In this document: piece after piece, positions 48,735 to 59,534 of the stretch
Numbering within the stretch: the first letter of the stretch is position 1
Layout of the letters: each line of letters begins with the position of its first letter
Assembly (NCBI GenBank): GCA_958510875.1
Contig: OY294067.1
Coordinates: forward strand, 143,073,546 to 143,137,545
Source of the DNA: Endomychus coccineus
Lineage: Eukaryota; Arthropoda; Insecta; Coleoptera; Endomychidae
Length of the DNA: 64,000 nucleotides
Direction: 5' to 3'
Translations under genes and position numbers: made by a program
The notes under the pieces: model-generated
What the model was told of the DNA's origin: nothing
What the model saw: only the letters and a program-made list of their open reading frames with translations
Database searches by the model: none

Positions 48735-49040
48735 TCATATCCAATTTTGAGATAATTGGCAAGTAAATGACTCTACTACCGCAGCAGTGAATATGTGACT
48801 TCGATTACTTGTTTTCATCAGATTGAATTTTGAGAATGTGTGCTCCACATTAGCAGATAAGTTTGGTAAGCACATAATTTTAGGAGGTGAAGACATTATC
48901 ATTTTGACCACGATAATAAAAATATTTTGAATATTGAAAAGAATAATTATAGACGTATCGAAATTGAGACAAGCCAGTCGGTTAATGGATAAGATTAATT
49001 CCAATCTTTCCTTACTTTATAATTATTATCTAACTCAATG
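48735..49040 (+). pseudogene. Ancient PLE C-terminal relic
   Basis: Plus-strand codons around 48890-49035 read FDHDNKNILNIEKNNYRR and then DKINSNLS..YN. These match the collinear PLE positions FDYNNTKILNIETND and DKIDSNLSKLYNN. An upstream piece NDSTTAAVN may correspond to KNSSTALNK. Frames are broken. Confidence 0.6.
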
Positions 49041-49241
49041 AACAATCTAACATAACCAAATTTAGATATTTTGGAGCAGCAGGAAGTGCTCTTATATTCA
49101 ATTTGATCGCAATGAATTGTCTAGCAGATCTTCCAAGTTTGATTCGAAGGATTATCTTAGCTATTCAAAAATGTAACGCAGAATAGTATATTATTGAAAT
49201 GTGGAACGTAAAATAGCAAATAAATCATAAAAGAAAAAGAA

Positions 49242-49535
49242 GGGCTAGGTAGCTCAGTGGTTGATTTTCTTATTGCTGCGGCTTCCGGTTGCGGGTTCTA
49301 ATCTCGGGGACGGCGGAATTTGGAAGTGGTGAGGTAAGATACAATGAAACCATAGGCCTACGTGTCAACGAGACTGCTCTGGTCGCAGAACGAGCCTACC
49401 CCACGAGGTGGAATGATAAGTGTGTATATCTGAGGTGATCAAATTCGAACTCGGGGATTCCCACATTACTTTATGTAATGTGAAACAGGCTCGTTAAGGT
49501 GCGCATACAGAGTTCCAACCCCCTCCTGAAAACAA
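49242..49535 (+). mobile_element. tRNA-derived SINE
   Basis: The 5' region resembles a tRNA with pol III promoter: A box TAGCTCAGTGG (49250-49260) and B box GGTTCTAATCT (49294-49304, one base off GGTTCGAATCC), preceded by GGGCTAGG. A tRNA-unrelated body of about 220 bp follows (CATAGGCCTACGTGTCAACG, AACAGGCTCGTTAAGG). It sits between the two PLE relics of the same orientation. A functional tRNA is unlikely because no acceptor-stem closure is visible. Confidence 0.75.
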
Positions 49536-49554
49536 TATATAAAAGAGTTCACAC

Positions 49555-49660
49555 TATGGATTCACTATAACAGTATAAATAAGAAATAATCACCCTTATT
49601 CACTTAAGAAATTTTCATTGGATGAGGGTGACTGTTTCTCATTTATAGTGACAGATAGCA
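49555..49660. repeat. Short palindromic element
   Basis: ATAAATAAGAAATAATCACCC (about 49573-49593) pairs with GGGTGACTGTTTCTCATTTAT (about 49627-49647). A related hairpin with the same arm sequence lies at 55270-55412. Confidence 0.55.
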
Positions 49661-50154
49661 ATGTTTAGCATGAATAAACAAATTACAAACTTTCCTGAAT
49701 ACGGATTTGATAATTCGTCACATATCTCAGTAAATTTGATAGGAATTGGTGTTGCTTCGCGCACCTTGTTAATATGGCCGTTTATATTAGTTTATGCTTT
49801 GTCTACGTTTCATGACATTGAGATTTCAGATTAATTTTTAGATTTATATCAGTTTATATTGAAAGTGTATATTACTTTTGAGTTGGTGTAGTTTTTGGTA
49901 GCTTAAAGAATAGTTAGTGAAGTGCTTTGCTTGAGTAAAGACAATGCCTCTCTTATAGATGTTATGCTACATGCAAAATTCACAATGTACGATCATTCAA
50001 CGTATGAATATTATGCGCGTAGACGTTACGATAAATATTTTTTTGGACAACCAACTTCAAGGGACCTACTGATCTTATGATTCATTCCTGTTCAGTGTGA
50101 CCTATTCTATGCTTGTATACTTCATGTAACATCAACATTTGATCATAATACACT

Positions 50155-50290
50155 TTCACACATTAGGATCAATCCGATAATGTGTGCAGTTTTGATTGGA
50201 CTTCAATAAAAAGTTCGCTGTAGACGTATTCCATTGAACATAGTCATCTATTATTTTCTCAATTACATGAAAACCCGGATTTGAATTTTA
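50155..50290 (+). pseudogene. Ancient PLE terminal-repeat relic
   Basis: Collinear with 15495-15615: CACACATTAGGATCAATCCG, TGTGCAGTTTTGATTGGACTT, GCTGTAGACGTATTCCATTGA, CATCTATTATTTTCTCAATTACATGAAAAC. Probably the same old insertion as 48735-49040, with a SINE in between. Confidence 0.65.
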
Positions 50291-50447
50291 TTCACAGTTA
50301 AAGAGAGAGTCAGAGTTCCAAGAATAAATCCAAAATAGTTTACATATAAATTATAATAAAGATCCTTGACCCAGTATGAATTATATATAAAATTCTCGGG
50401 AAATAGGTCCCATTAACACTTTGTTTTATATTTTCGTCTTCAAGTAC

Positions 50448-50472
50448 GTTTCGGTCTCACGACCATCATCAG
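50448..50472 (-). ncRNA. Hammerhead-like core in left inverted arm
   Basis: Complement of the core at 50762-50786 (CTGATGATGGTCGTGAGACC then GAAAC), in the left terminal repeat of the element. Confidence 0.55.
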
Positions 50473-50761
50473 AAGTCAAGTATTTCATGAATCGTTACAT
50501 CTGGTTCGAGAGTAGATACTAATAATAGTTTTGTTCTCCAGTCGTTGAGACACGATACCAACATGCGCTTGTTTATTATAAGAATATCACTGAATAGTAG
50601 ATTCTTGTTATATTTTATACTCGAAATATTGACGGCACAATTTCGATTATTCGTGGTTCTGTTCGTATCGACGACGTGGGCTTTTTTGATTGAAATTGAT
50701 GCGATATGGACACCTTGTGCTATAATTATTAAAAAAAAACCTTCTTGACATAATAAGTCTA

Positions 50762-50786
50762 CTGATGATGGTCGTGAGACCGAAAC
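50762..50786 (+). ncRNA. Hammerhead-ribozyme-like core (consensus boxes intact)
   Basis: CTGATGA, then stem II TGGTC/GACC closed by a GTGA loop, then GAAAC and GTA. Both invariant boxes match the hammerhead consensus. A second tandem copy at 50796-50820 ends GAAAT, and an inverted copy lies on the minus strand at 50448-50472. Only very short stems I and III could form. Confidence 0.6.
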
Positions 50787-50795
50787 GTAAGTCTA

Positions 50796-50820
50796 CTGAT
50801 GATGGTCGTGAGACCGAAAT
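50796..50820 (+). ncRNA. Second tandem hammerhead-like core
   Basis: Same CTGATGA-stem-GAAA layout 34 bp downstream of the first core. Tandem pairs matter because minimal hammerheads with tiny stem III are known to work as dimers. Confidence 0.55.
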
Positions 50821-50981
50821 GTACGTAAAGACGAAAATATAAAACAAAGCGTTAATGTGACCTATTTCCCGAGAATTTTCTTATATAACATATAAACTAT
50901 TATATCTATTCATATTATGAAAAGATATAGATTGAATTTTCCAAATATTTAAGATAACTTCCCGTTCATAATAATTACTAG

Positions 50982-51083
50982 TCGATGTTCAATTCCACTT
51001 GGTCTAATTCTTGCTATAATATATGGGAGCTTCTACGCTGGCAATACGATCATCGTCACAGTCGTGCTTGTCAGCAACATCAG
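50982..51083 (+). CDS. Possible short membrane-protein exon
   Basis: Between ATTACTAG (acceptor-like) and AG/GTGATT (donor-like) one frame reads SIPLGLILAIIYGSFYAGN, then a hydrophobic IIVTVVLVSN segment. It could be a transmembrane exon of a host gene, but 33 codons without partners is weak evidence. Confidence 0.12.
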
Positions 51084-52395
51084 GTGATTCGCCTTAAATT
51101 AATTTATTTCCATTTTTCCGATAGGTGTGGCATCATTTTGTCATCAAATTTTTTTCTTCTAATCGTAGATTCATTGTTCTGTTGTAGTTGGGATCGAAAT
51201 ATTATGTAGGTTTTTGAATCGATAATATTGGTGAATATTGACTCATTTTTTCTGGGAAAGTAATTGAATAATTTGTCGATAACTAAGTTACCATCAATAA
51301 CCCAGAAATAATTGACTTGCATCGCAAAATAATGTAAGATTCCATGAACGAGCTCCATCAAAGTGAACTATTGTAGGGAACAATTCTGGTGTACAGAACA
51401 AACGCGAGTGGTTAATATGATTCGTTTAATGTAAACTCCATGAAATGAACATGTTGAAATATAAACACATGGAATATCATACATTTTGTATCTTATTGAA
51501 CTTCAGATTAGGATAATGGTTAGCCTCATATGAGAAAACATTTATAATTCGGAGTAGTCTTCTGTTTGTTTCGTTCTGTAGAATCACTTTTACTTTTCTC
51601 AGTAGGTAGGTATCTCTCTTTCATCCGAGCAGTGTAGTGAAGAAACTCTTTCAGCTAGGAGCGCTTCTAACAAGCTAATTTTCTTGGCATGTTTACTGTC
51701 GTTGCAAGAATATAGCAGTGAGTGATGATATTAATTCACTGCGGAGTAAGTGCGTAGAATATCTCTATTAGATATTCATGAAAGATACCGACAAGACAAG
51801 GAATGAATTACATTATCTTGTATTCTATGATGCGGATATTCTAGATTTCTATTGTTCGTGAAAGAATGGATACCTATAATAATAACAATTCCAATTCGAA
51901 AGGAGCATGTACCCGCCTTCTATTGTTAATTTATCGTTTGAGGACGATCGCCGTTCCACTCTGTAGTATCTCATTACATACTCTCATGAATATTTTTCCA
52001 TATCTCTATGGAATCGATATTTTGTTGTTATGAATAATCAATATCAAAAGATATGTAGATTAGTGAAATGAAACACAAATTTGAATGTCATGAACTAGGA
52101 ATGTTGCTCTGAATATGTCACTATGACGAAACAGGATTCAGCAATTGAAGTCTACAGTTCAAATAAGCTAATTAAATAGTTCGAAGTTTCTTTATTTCAT
52201 TACCCTAAATATTTTTTTCTAATGTTTCAATGTTTCTTTCTGCACAGAAGATTTGAATAGACGCCTCGGGAGTAATTACCCTCGGATACGCCGGATAAAT
52301 ACCGATCAAAACTCCTCCCAGTAAGGTTGGTATCCTTCCTTTAGAAGGACTGCACTTCAGTCAATAGTGTTCCATTGTGCCTTCACATGTCCTAT
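51084..52395. other. No gene recognised
   Basis: Small ORFs only, no motif. Confidence 0.4.
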
Positions 52396-52399
52396 CTCT

Positions 52400-53530
52400 T
52401 CATCAGTCCAGTGACTTCAATGAATTTCAGTAAGCTGATTTGTGCAATACTTCTGATTTCCTTGGAAGTAATTGGATCATCCACAAGGTATGTACGTCGA
52501 CCAACAGCTTATGCGGTGCACTGACATAACACATGTATGGGTGTTTCTTCTTCTACACCGCAACATCTTCATGTAGGCTGTTCTACCAGACCCAATGTCG
52601 AATCTGGTCGAAAATGCAACAAGATTTCTCATTTCTTGTCTGCTGATCGTGAGTGAATTTTTCACTCGTTGCTGATGGATGTCTCCCATTAGTCGCATAG
52701 AATATGACGGCAGTTCCCTCCAAAAGAAACAGTTCTCTGCTTCGGGTCATTTTTGGACTACAGATTTCGCTGTAGTATAAGAAAAGCCACAAGTTGGCTC
52801 TGGTCTAATCAAGCATTGTTCTGCCCTTGCTCTGGCAAGAGCGACGGAAGTTTCAGCCCTTTGCGTCTTTTTTCCTCAGATGTCTATGCGAGTGAAACTC
52901 TAATGGAGTTCTCCACTAGTGCCGTTCGCTCCTTCATACAATCGAGTACACATTGTGAGTTTATTATGTACGACTTCAGTGCCTCATTTATTTTTATAGG
53001 TCTTCTCCGTCATATTTCGAGCACATTTTGTGATTGTAAATTTTTTCGGTTAGAATCGTATAGCGGGGGTCCTTAGGTTCAAAGAAATTTCCTCTCCTAG
53101 GTCCTCCCTCCCGACTATTCCATCAACTGGTATCATATGAGAATTGATCCCAGCGTTCTCCCTCCTGTCCTCCCAACGTTCAAGTATTGAACCTTTAGCG
53201 ATGCTGGGATCCTGTCCGATCTGATCTCCTAATGGTCAATGTGATCCAAGCAATCCAACATTGCTTCCTTCTTTTTGGTCGGCCTTCCTTAGTTCAATAC
53301 TATCTGAGCAATGCGCTCCTCTTATGGCTTCTACCTGAACGGATAGGTGAAGTGGACCCAGCCACAACGGCTTTTCCATTGCGGCCGTTGGGGTGGTAGA
53401 CATAGCATCTGTTATTGCTGAGCACTCCAGCCTCCGAACTCTGTTTGGAGTAGGCTGAATTGCCTTCGTTTTTGTTTTCAACCACCATACGATTGCGGTC
53501 TATGGTACAATGATTCTCACTATGTGGTAT
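52400..53530 (-). pseudogene. RNase H-type LINE relic
   Basis: On the minus strand near 53440-53290 the RT C-terminal consensus is clear: VRRLECSAITDAMSTTPTAA then LGPLHLSVQVEA. About 700 bp later comes the C-terminal finger EEETPIHVLCQC (about 52555-52520), then DPITSKEIRSIAQISLLKFI. RNase H between them is unreadable (stops, shifts). Same broad LINE type as 9432-10262 but not the same copy family, judging by differences in the finger. Confidence 0.6.
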
Positions 53531-55265
53531 CAGTGAACTCTATACTATGTCATTAGAAAGGAAGCGGAACTATGAGCAACCGATGCAAACATCTTGCGTA
53601 TCCAATCTGCACTCGTGTATTATTGCTATCTCTCTCTTACTCACTAGGCAAAACGGTGCTCGAAAGCTTTAATTCACATCAAATTATTGTGAAGACATCA
53701 TCAGGTAGAACAATATTCATTTTCTATGTAAAACAATTTAAAAAAATTAAATTCGAATATATGGTTACCCTGGTGCCATCCTCTCTAATACCGAACGAAA
53801 ACATTCATTTCATGTACAAATTGTAATATACTTCGTGGTAGGTTTTCAAAATAGCCATAGTTAAGCAAACGTGGAAAGTTTTAACATAATCCTTAATATT
53901 TCCTTTCGAGGTGAAGAAACTACTTGAAACTGCCTCAGGTTTGAGAAGTTTTGGTATTTTGATAGTCAATCGCAAGAAAAGGTCTTCCGCAAATTCTACT
54001 TGTTTCTGAAGTATGAAAGTTTTCTCTCCGTGTTGCAGTTACTCACTATTTCAAAACTTCTAGTCTTTTAAAAGAGAATCTAAAATTCATACTTAATTCA
54101 TTATTCAACGCATTTTTAAGGTGTCATCAGGTGTTCCTTAAGCAAGTACCTAACCGAAAAGGTGTAAATAGTAAAGCCGAGAATAGGACTTACGTATGAA
54201 AATACCTATTGTGGCTTGGATCATGCACAAGATCACAACCGTTAGGTTCAGAATAATTTTGTGAATAACAAAGCGTTTTCTGTCTCGTAGGAGAACGAAA
54301 GTGAACGAACATGTATAGCAAAACACAACAGGTAAGTGAACTCCAGGTACTTATATCTCATACACGTTATATTATATCGTGATCCCCTACAACTTTCGTG
54401 TCGAACAAAGAAAGATATGCTACACTATCGCGCTGTCTCTGTGTATCGTAGCTGCCTCATTTTACGACGAACTACGATTTAGCGTAGCCTTTCCTGTTGA
54501 GTACTATGAAGTTCACTATGTGGTATACACTCAGTACATCATCAGTGGCGTATGTCCTCATGTTCTACCCACTGTATGGCCATAGGTTCACAAGACCCTT
54601 ATCATCTTATTAGTGACTTTCTCCAGATGTTCCTGAAAGGATCGCCGTGTCACTCTGTAGTATCTTAATTACATACTTTCATGCATATTCTTCAATATCT
54701 ACAGATTCGTCATTTATTTGATATAAATTATTAATATGAAAATGAAATGCAAATTAGTGAAAAAAAAATAGATGTTTGAATGTACACGAACTTCGAATGT
54801 TGCTCTGAAAATGTCACTGCGACGAAATAGTTGTCAGCAATTAGGCTTCATTTTTCATGTTAATTTGAAGTTGTTTGAAGTGATGCTTATAATTTCGACT
54901 AGACTTCTGCCATGATAGTTTATAGTATTCGAATTTTCTCCAGATCCTGAAAGATCATGCATTAGAGGTCTCCGTTTATGAGATCATTAGCCAACAGAAA
55001 ATTTCACCATGAGCTGACAAGTCTGTTTTAAAAAAACTCGAACAAGTACGACCAGCTTCTCATGGCATGAGTGTTCCAGCAAAGATTTTTTTTTCTCATA
55101 CCTACTCGTTTCACTTTCTTGTTGTATTTCCTCATTTGATTTATTATCATTCTTATTTATCTTTCAGTGTTATGATGTTTCATAATTTCTCATAATTAAT
55201 AAGAGCCCATTGAACAATTTTAATTTGTTTTAATTAGCTACTGGTGAGTGAAAATTTGAATCAGC
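53531..55265. other. No gene recognised
   Basis: Nothing beyond ORFs under 85 codons. Confidence 0.4.
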
Positions 55266-55267
55266 AA

Positions 55268-55415
55268 TCAGTCCGTTATAGATAAGAAACAATCACCTCT
55301 TTCCACAAAAAATACTGTCAAAGTAACGAGAGCTTTTCAGCTACCAAGTAGTCATCTTCGGAGTACACTCAGTTTACTGAGGATGGGAGTAATTGTTTCT
55401 TATTCATATCGTTGT
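55268..55415. repeat. Short palindromic element related to 49555-49660
   Basis: GATAAGAAACAATCACCTC at the left pairs with GAGTAATTGTTTCTTATTC at the right, with about 90 bp between. Confidence 0.5.
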
Positions 55416-55589
55416 AGTATAGTCACAATGTGAACTCTTCTATAGTTTTTCATCGATCATGTACTGTGTATTATGTAAGCACTAATTTGCTATTTCTAAC
55501 TCTATATAATTTGTATTTTGAATTTCTCAGAACCCTCAATAAAGTAATTATTATTATTTTTATTATTATCACTTATACTTACCGTAAAT

Positions 55590-56240
55590 TCGATCATCGA
55601 AATATATATAATAAAAATGATGGCGTTGTTGTATTTATTAAAGATCAAATACAATACAATCATAAAGTAGTGTATATAGATGAAAGCAAAGCGATAGAGA
55701 TTGAATTAACCCTTGGAGAAAAAACATTTCTGATAACCACGTTGTACAGGTCCCCATCTACAAAGGCAGAAAAATTTGTCATACATCTTGAAGATTACCT
55801 AGAACAAACAAAAAAAATAAATACAGACCATCATATTATCATAGGTGACATAAATATAGATATACTAAATGAAACAGATGTAGTGTCAAATTACCTTAAC
55901 AATATGAGTGAGTATAATTTCATATCCATGATCAATAAATGTACTAGGGTACAGGGCGAATCGAGAACATGCATTGATCATATATTCTTAAAAACACGAA
56001 AATATATACATGACACATGCATCTCGGCAATTTTTGAAACAGGAATAACAGATCACAAATGCATCATACTAGGAATCCCATTTGAACAAGAAATACAATC
56101 AAACAAAAACAGCAAAACAAAAAGTTATATAAATTACGAATCTCTCAGACAAAACATCAGAGAACATAATTGGTCATTATATTATAATAATCTAAAAAAA
56201 AACGGAAGATCAGGTGAATTACTTGACCGAAACAATAAGT
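55590..56240 (+). pseudogene. LINE endonuclease (AP-endonuclease type), C-terminal two-thirds
   Basis: The frame reads GVVVFIKDQI, TTLYRSPS, HHIIIGDINIDIL (catalytic Asp/Asn block), CIDHIFLK and TDHKCIILG, the APE endonuclease series that nicks target DNA for target-primed reverse transcription. The N-terminal Asn/Glu blocks are lost to 5' truncation, and the Met at 55430 is in flanking DNA. The frame is lost at a run of nine A (56194-56202). Just after it the RT frame takes over (TEDQVNYLTETISG), so a one- or two-base indel separates what should be one protein. Confidence 0.8.
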
Positions 56241-58285
56241 GGCATGATAAAACATAATACAAATACGATAAAATTGAGAAACATTGATCACAAAAGAAAA
56301 AAATGGATTACTGAGGGGCTTGTAATATCCATAAATCATAAAAACGTATTATATCGCGAGTACAAAGAAGACCCTCAAAATATACTGAAAAAAACAAACT
56401 ATCTAGATTACAGAGCTCATACAAATAGACTGATAAAAATTACTAAACAAAAATATTACCAAAATAAAATTAAAAATAGTGAAAATAGTTCAAAACAACT
56501 ATGGAAAATCGTGAATGAGATAAGCACCCCTGAGAAAGATACCTCAATAAGAGAAATATTATGTGAGGACGGAACAAAAACAAAAGACGACTTAAAAAAG
56601 GCAAACTTATTCAATAAATTCTTTGCGAATATAGGAAAAAATTACGCTGAGAAAATAATCAAACCTCCCACTACAATTCCCAAAGAAACTACCAACGCGA
56701 CCTCGTTCTTCCTCAACCCAGTAAATGAAAAAGAAATTTCCGATGTAATTCATTCTCTCAAATACAGAAAATCCCCTGGATTTGACGGTATCAGAGCTGA
56801 GCATCTCAAGGAAATATCTGAAGAAATAACACCCCTATTAACGTTTCTGATAAATAATATATTCCAAACATGCCAATATCCGAATTCGTTCAAGAAATCC
56901 ATTGTCACACCTATTCTGAAAAAAGGAGATCCTGAAATAGTCAATAATTACAGACCAATCTCGTTGTTGACAAACTTCAACAAAATATTTGAGAAAATAC
57001 TCAAATCCAGATTGATGACATTCATTGACAGATACAATCTGATATCTAACAAGCAATACGGATTCAGGAAAGGTTTATCAACAAACGACGCGATAGCTGC
57101 TCTCACAAGCGAAATATATAAACACATAGACAATAGGTTGCCAGAAATATGTGTATTCCTAGACCTAGCGAAGGCCTTCGATACTGTTGACCACACTCAG
57201 TTATTGGAGACACTAAGTTGCGCAGGTATAAGAGGTAATTCTCAAGAGCTATTAAAAAGCTACCTGACTGGCAGAAAGCAGGCTGTAAAAATTAACAATG
57301 TCCTCAGCACAGAAGCAGAAATTAGTTTTGGGATACCACAAGGCACCGTAATTGGTCCTCTGCTATTTTCCTTATATATAAACAGCTTACTTACCCTGAC
57401 GTGTGGTGGTTTTATCATTAGCTTTGCTGATGACACGGCCATACTCTTTACAGCCGAAAACTGGGAAAAACTGAAATCAACAGTGGAGGATCAAATTAAC
57501 ATACTTAAAGACTGGTGTGATCACAAATCACTAACAATCAATTTCGAGAAAACGCACTTCTTGCCATTCGCAAGCTACGGAAACCAGTTGCCGAATTTTG
57601 ATGAATTAAAGATTAACAATCACGGAAAAATCATGAAAATTACCAGAGTAAGCCACATCAAATATCTAGGTATCACGATAGATCCCCACCTTAGATGGGA
57701 TATACATGTTAGCAACGTTTCGAAAACTCTCAGGTATATGTTATATAAATTCAAATATCTGAGATCAATCCTCGATACAACTCACCTTAAAACGATTTAC
57801 CACGCCTTAGTACAATCTCGCCTGCAATATGCCATTCTCAGTTGGGGTGGTTTACTTGACACTCACATAAAAAAAATGGAAGTATTGCAAAAAAAAATAC
57901 TCAGAATAATGTATTACAAAAAAAGAGATTATCCATCAAACTCTATTTTCAGGGATTCACTAGTACTCGATATAAGACAACTATACATGTATAACATTAT
58001 ATTATTTATTTACAAAAATAAACAAATCCTTCGAAATCTCGAACATAACTACAACACCCGAAATAAATCTAAGGGCAAATACAAGTCACTGTAACAAAAA
58101 AAAACATTGGACAACACACATATAATTACCTCAGCAGTAAAATATTCAACTATCTACCTGAAATATATAAGATGTATATACGGAAAATAAATAATGTAAA
58201 CATTGTGAAAAGAATTTTCAAAAGGTATTTGCTAGACCTGAATAGGGATGTTGTTCATAATATAATCACAAATAATAGCGAATAA
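56203..58285 (+). pseudogene. LINE reverse transcriptase ORF with late frameshift
   Basis: Continuous frame to a TAA at 58092-58094, containing the RT series: KSPGFDGI, NYRPISLLTNFNKIFEKI, QYGFRKGLST, CVFLDLAKAFDTVDH, GIPQGTVIGPLLFSLYIN, SFADDTAILF (catalytic FADD near 57424) and KYLGITID. The thumb region ends in HNYNTRNKSKGKY. The expected C-terminal end resumes in another frame just beyond (HTYNYLSSKIFNYLPEIYKM, to a stop at 58283-58285), so a second small indel within the last bases before 58094 removes about 60 residues. All RT catalytic motifs are intact. Confidence 0.82.
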
Positions 58286-58645
58286 TCAAAGCGTAATACT
58301 ATATTGTCTACTCATTTTCTACCATCATACTTTATAACTTTATATGACTAGGTTAGATCAGTTAATAAGTCAGTTTTTAAGCGCCTTAGCCACTAATTGA
58401 ATATGTTAACATAATAACGAGAAGAGGGCCAAAAAAAAAAATATATATATATTATATACACATATATGTGCAGATCATGTCTTACCAGGAATAGTACCCA
58501 CGCACAACTTCGGTTTAAGTGGGATTCCCCATGTTTATCTGTAAGAAACGTCTTATCTTCATTATAAAGATTGCATTAGATATTGTATATCGATATTTAC
58601 AGAATAAACATTATTATTATTATTATTATATTATTATTATTATCG

Positions 58646-58768
58646 TATATGAGAACAGTATCACTATTGTTGGTCGTTTCTCTTCTTCATCTGGTGATTT
58701 AATTCTGATTTCTTAAGACAGTTGGGTGAATATGAAACAACTTCCAAGTCAAAGTGACTTCCATTCAA
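58646..58768. other. Short spacer, nothing recognised
   Basis: AT-rich flank between the LINE tail and the mariner relic. Confidence 0.4.
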
Positions 58769-59150
58769 TTAGTCAATAATAATTAGCTTCAGATGAATAC
58801 AGTTGATATAGAGGCTGTCCGGGAATTCATATGTCGAATTTAACGAAAAAAATAAGAAGAAAATTTTTATCAACGTATGACCGGTGTTTTTTTCTGAAAA
58901 AATCAGATATGTTTCATCATTTAAGCGATGGGGCAATATCAAAAGTACAATCGAATGAATTTCGATTATTCCTGCCCATACACTCAACGAAATTAGTTTT
59001 GAAATTGATATGTTTGAGGATTTCTGTCTGTCCAAACGTGACGGCTGTAGAAATTAAAAGTTCCTTCCCTCGTGAAGCCGCCGGCCTCATCAGTGAACAA
59101 AATTTTGCAAAGATTGCACAAACACTCTCATAACGGTGTTTCTCGAAAAT
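58769..59150 (-). pseudogene. IS630/mariner-type (DDE_3) transposase relic
   Basis: Minus strand: ILFTDEAGG then FTREGTFNFYSRHVWTDRNPQ in one frame. After a shift, ISLSVWAGIIEIHSIVLLIL, PHRLNDETYLIF follows. This is the conserved run from the second Asp to the WAGI..G...LP.RL block of the same transposase type as the relic at 18.3 kb. The third acidic residue region is not readable. Confidence 0.65.
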
Positions 59151-59534
59151 TGTTCGTCAGGCAACACTCTTCAATAATACTTTTTCGAAGGAATAGGAAT
59201 CAAAAGGAATATGAGAATGAAAAAATATGCCATTGAAATTGAATCAGAAACTGTAATACAACCCTGGTGGGAAATTTCGTGGATCGGTACCCTATAAACA
59301 ATTGTTGCATCGATAATTTTTAAAGTACCAAAATAAGAAGATCGTCATATTATGGTTCAAGAGAGATAAAACGAGAATCATCTATGAGCTCCCATATTTG
59401 AAGCGCTGTAGCTGTTTATTGATTGAAGCATTTCCGACCATATGTTGATATGTAATGTTTTCTTATTTTGTCAAATATCACTATTACCTTTATAACGTGA
59501 CCCCTGCAAATTTTCGGTAAAGTGATTATTTCAG

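Larger units (their letters stand above)
50390..50879. mobile_element. 490-bp inverted-repeat element carrying three hammerhead-like cores
   Basis: Ends 50390-50475 and 50787-50879 are inverted repeats of about 85 bp (AAATTCTCGGGAAATAGGTC, TTTGTTTTATATTTTCGTCTT). Each end includes a hammerhead-like core; the right end has two in tandem (50762-50786 and 50796-50820). The middle (50476-50760) is unique AT-rich DNA with no credible ORF. Confidence 0.7.
55570..58645 (+). mobile_element. APE-type non-LTR retrotransposon (CR1/Jockey-like), nearly intact 3' two-thirds
   Basis: A 5'-truncated LINE abuts an (ATT)n tract at its left edge (55547-55569). It continues through endonuclease and RT, a 320-bp 3' UTR and AATAAA (about 58602), and ends in (TTA)n at 58610-58643. 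ATT repeats on both sides suggest insertion into an (ATT)n site, or a microsatellite tail plus such a target. Confidence 0.8.

Noticed and set aside
49242..49315. Functional tRNA gene
   Set aside because: A and B boxes are present but I could not fold an acceptor stem and the B box is off consensus; a SINE head explains it better.
59041..59110. CTGATGAGGCC near 59085 (minus) as a hammerhead
   Set aside because: No GAAA box follows, and the stretch is coding remains of the mariner transposase (LFTDEAGG).
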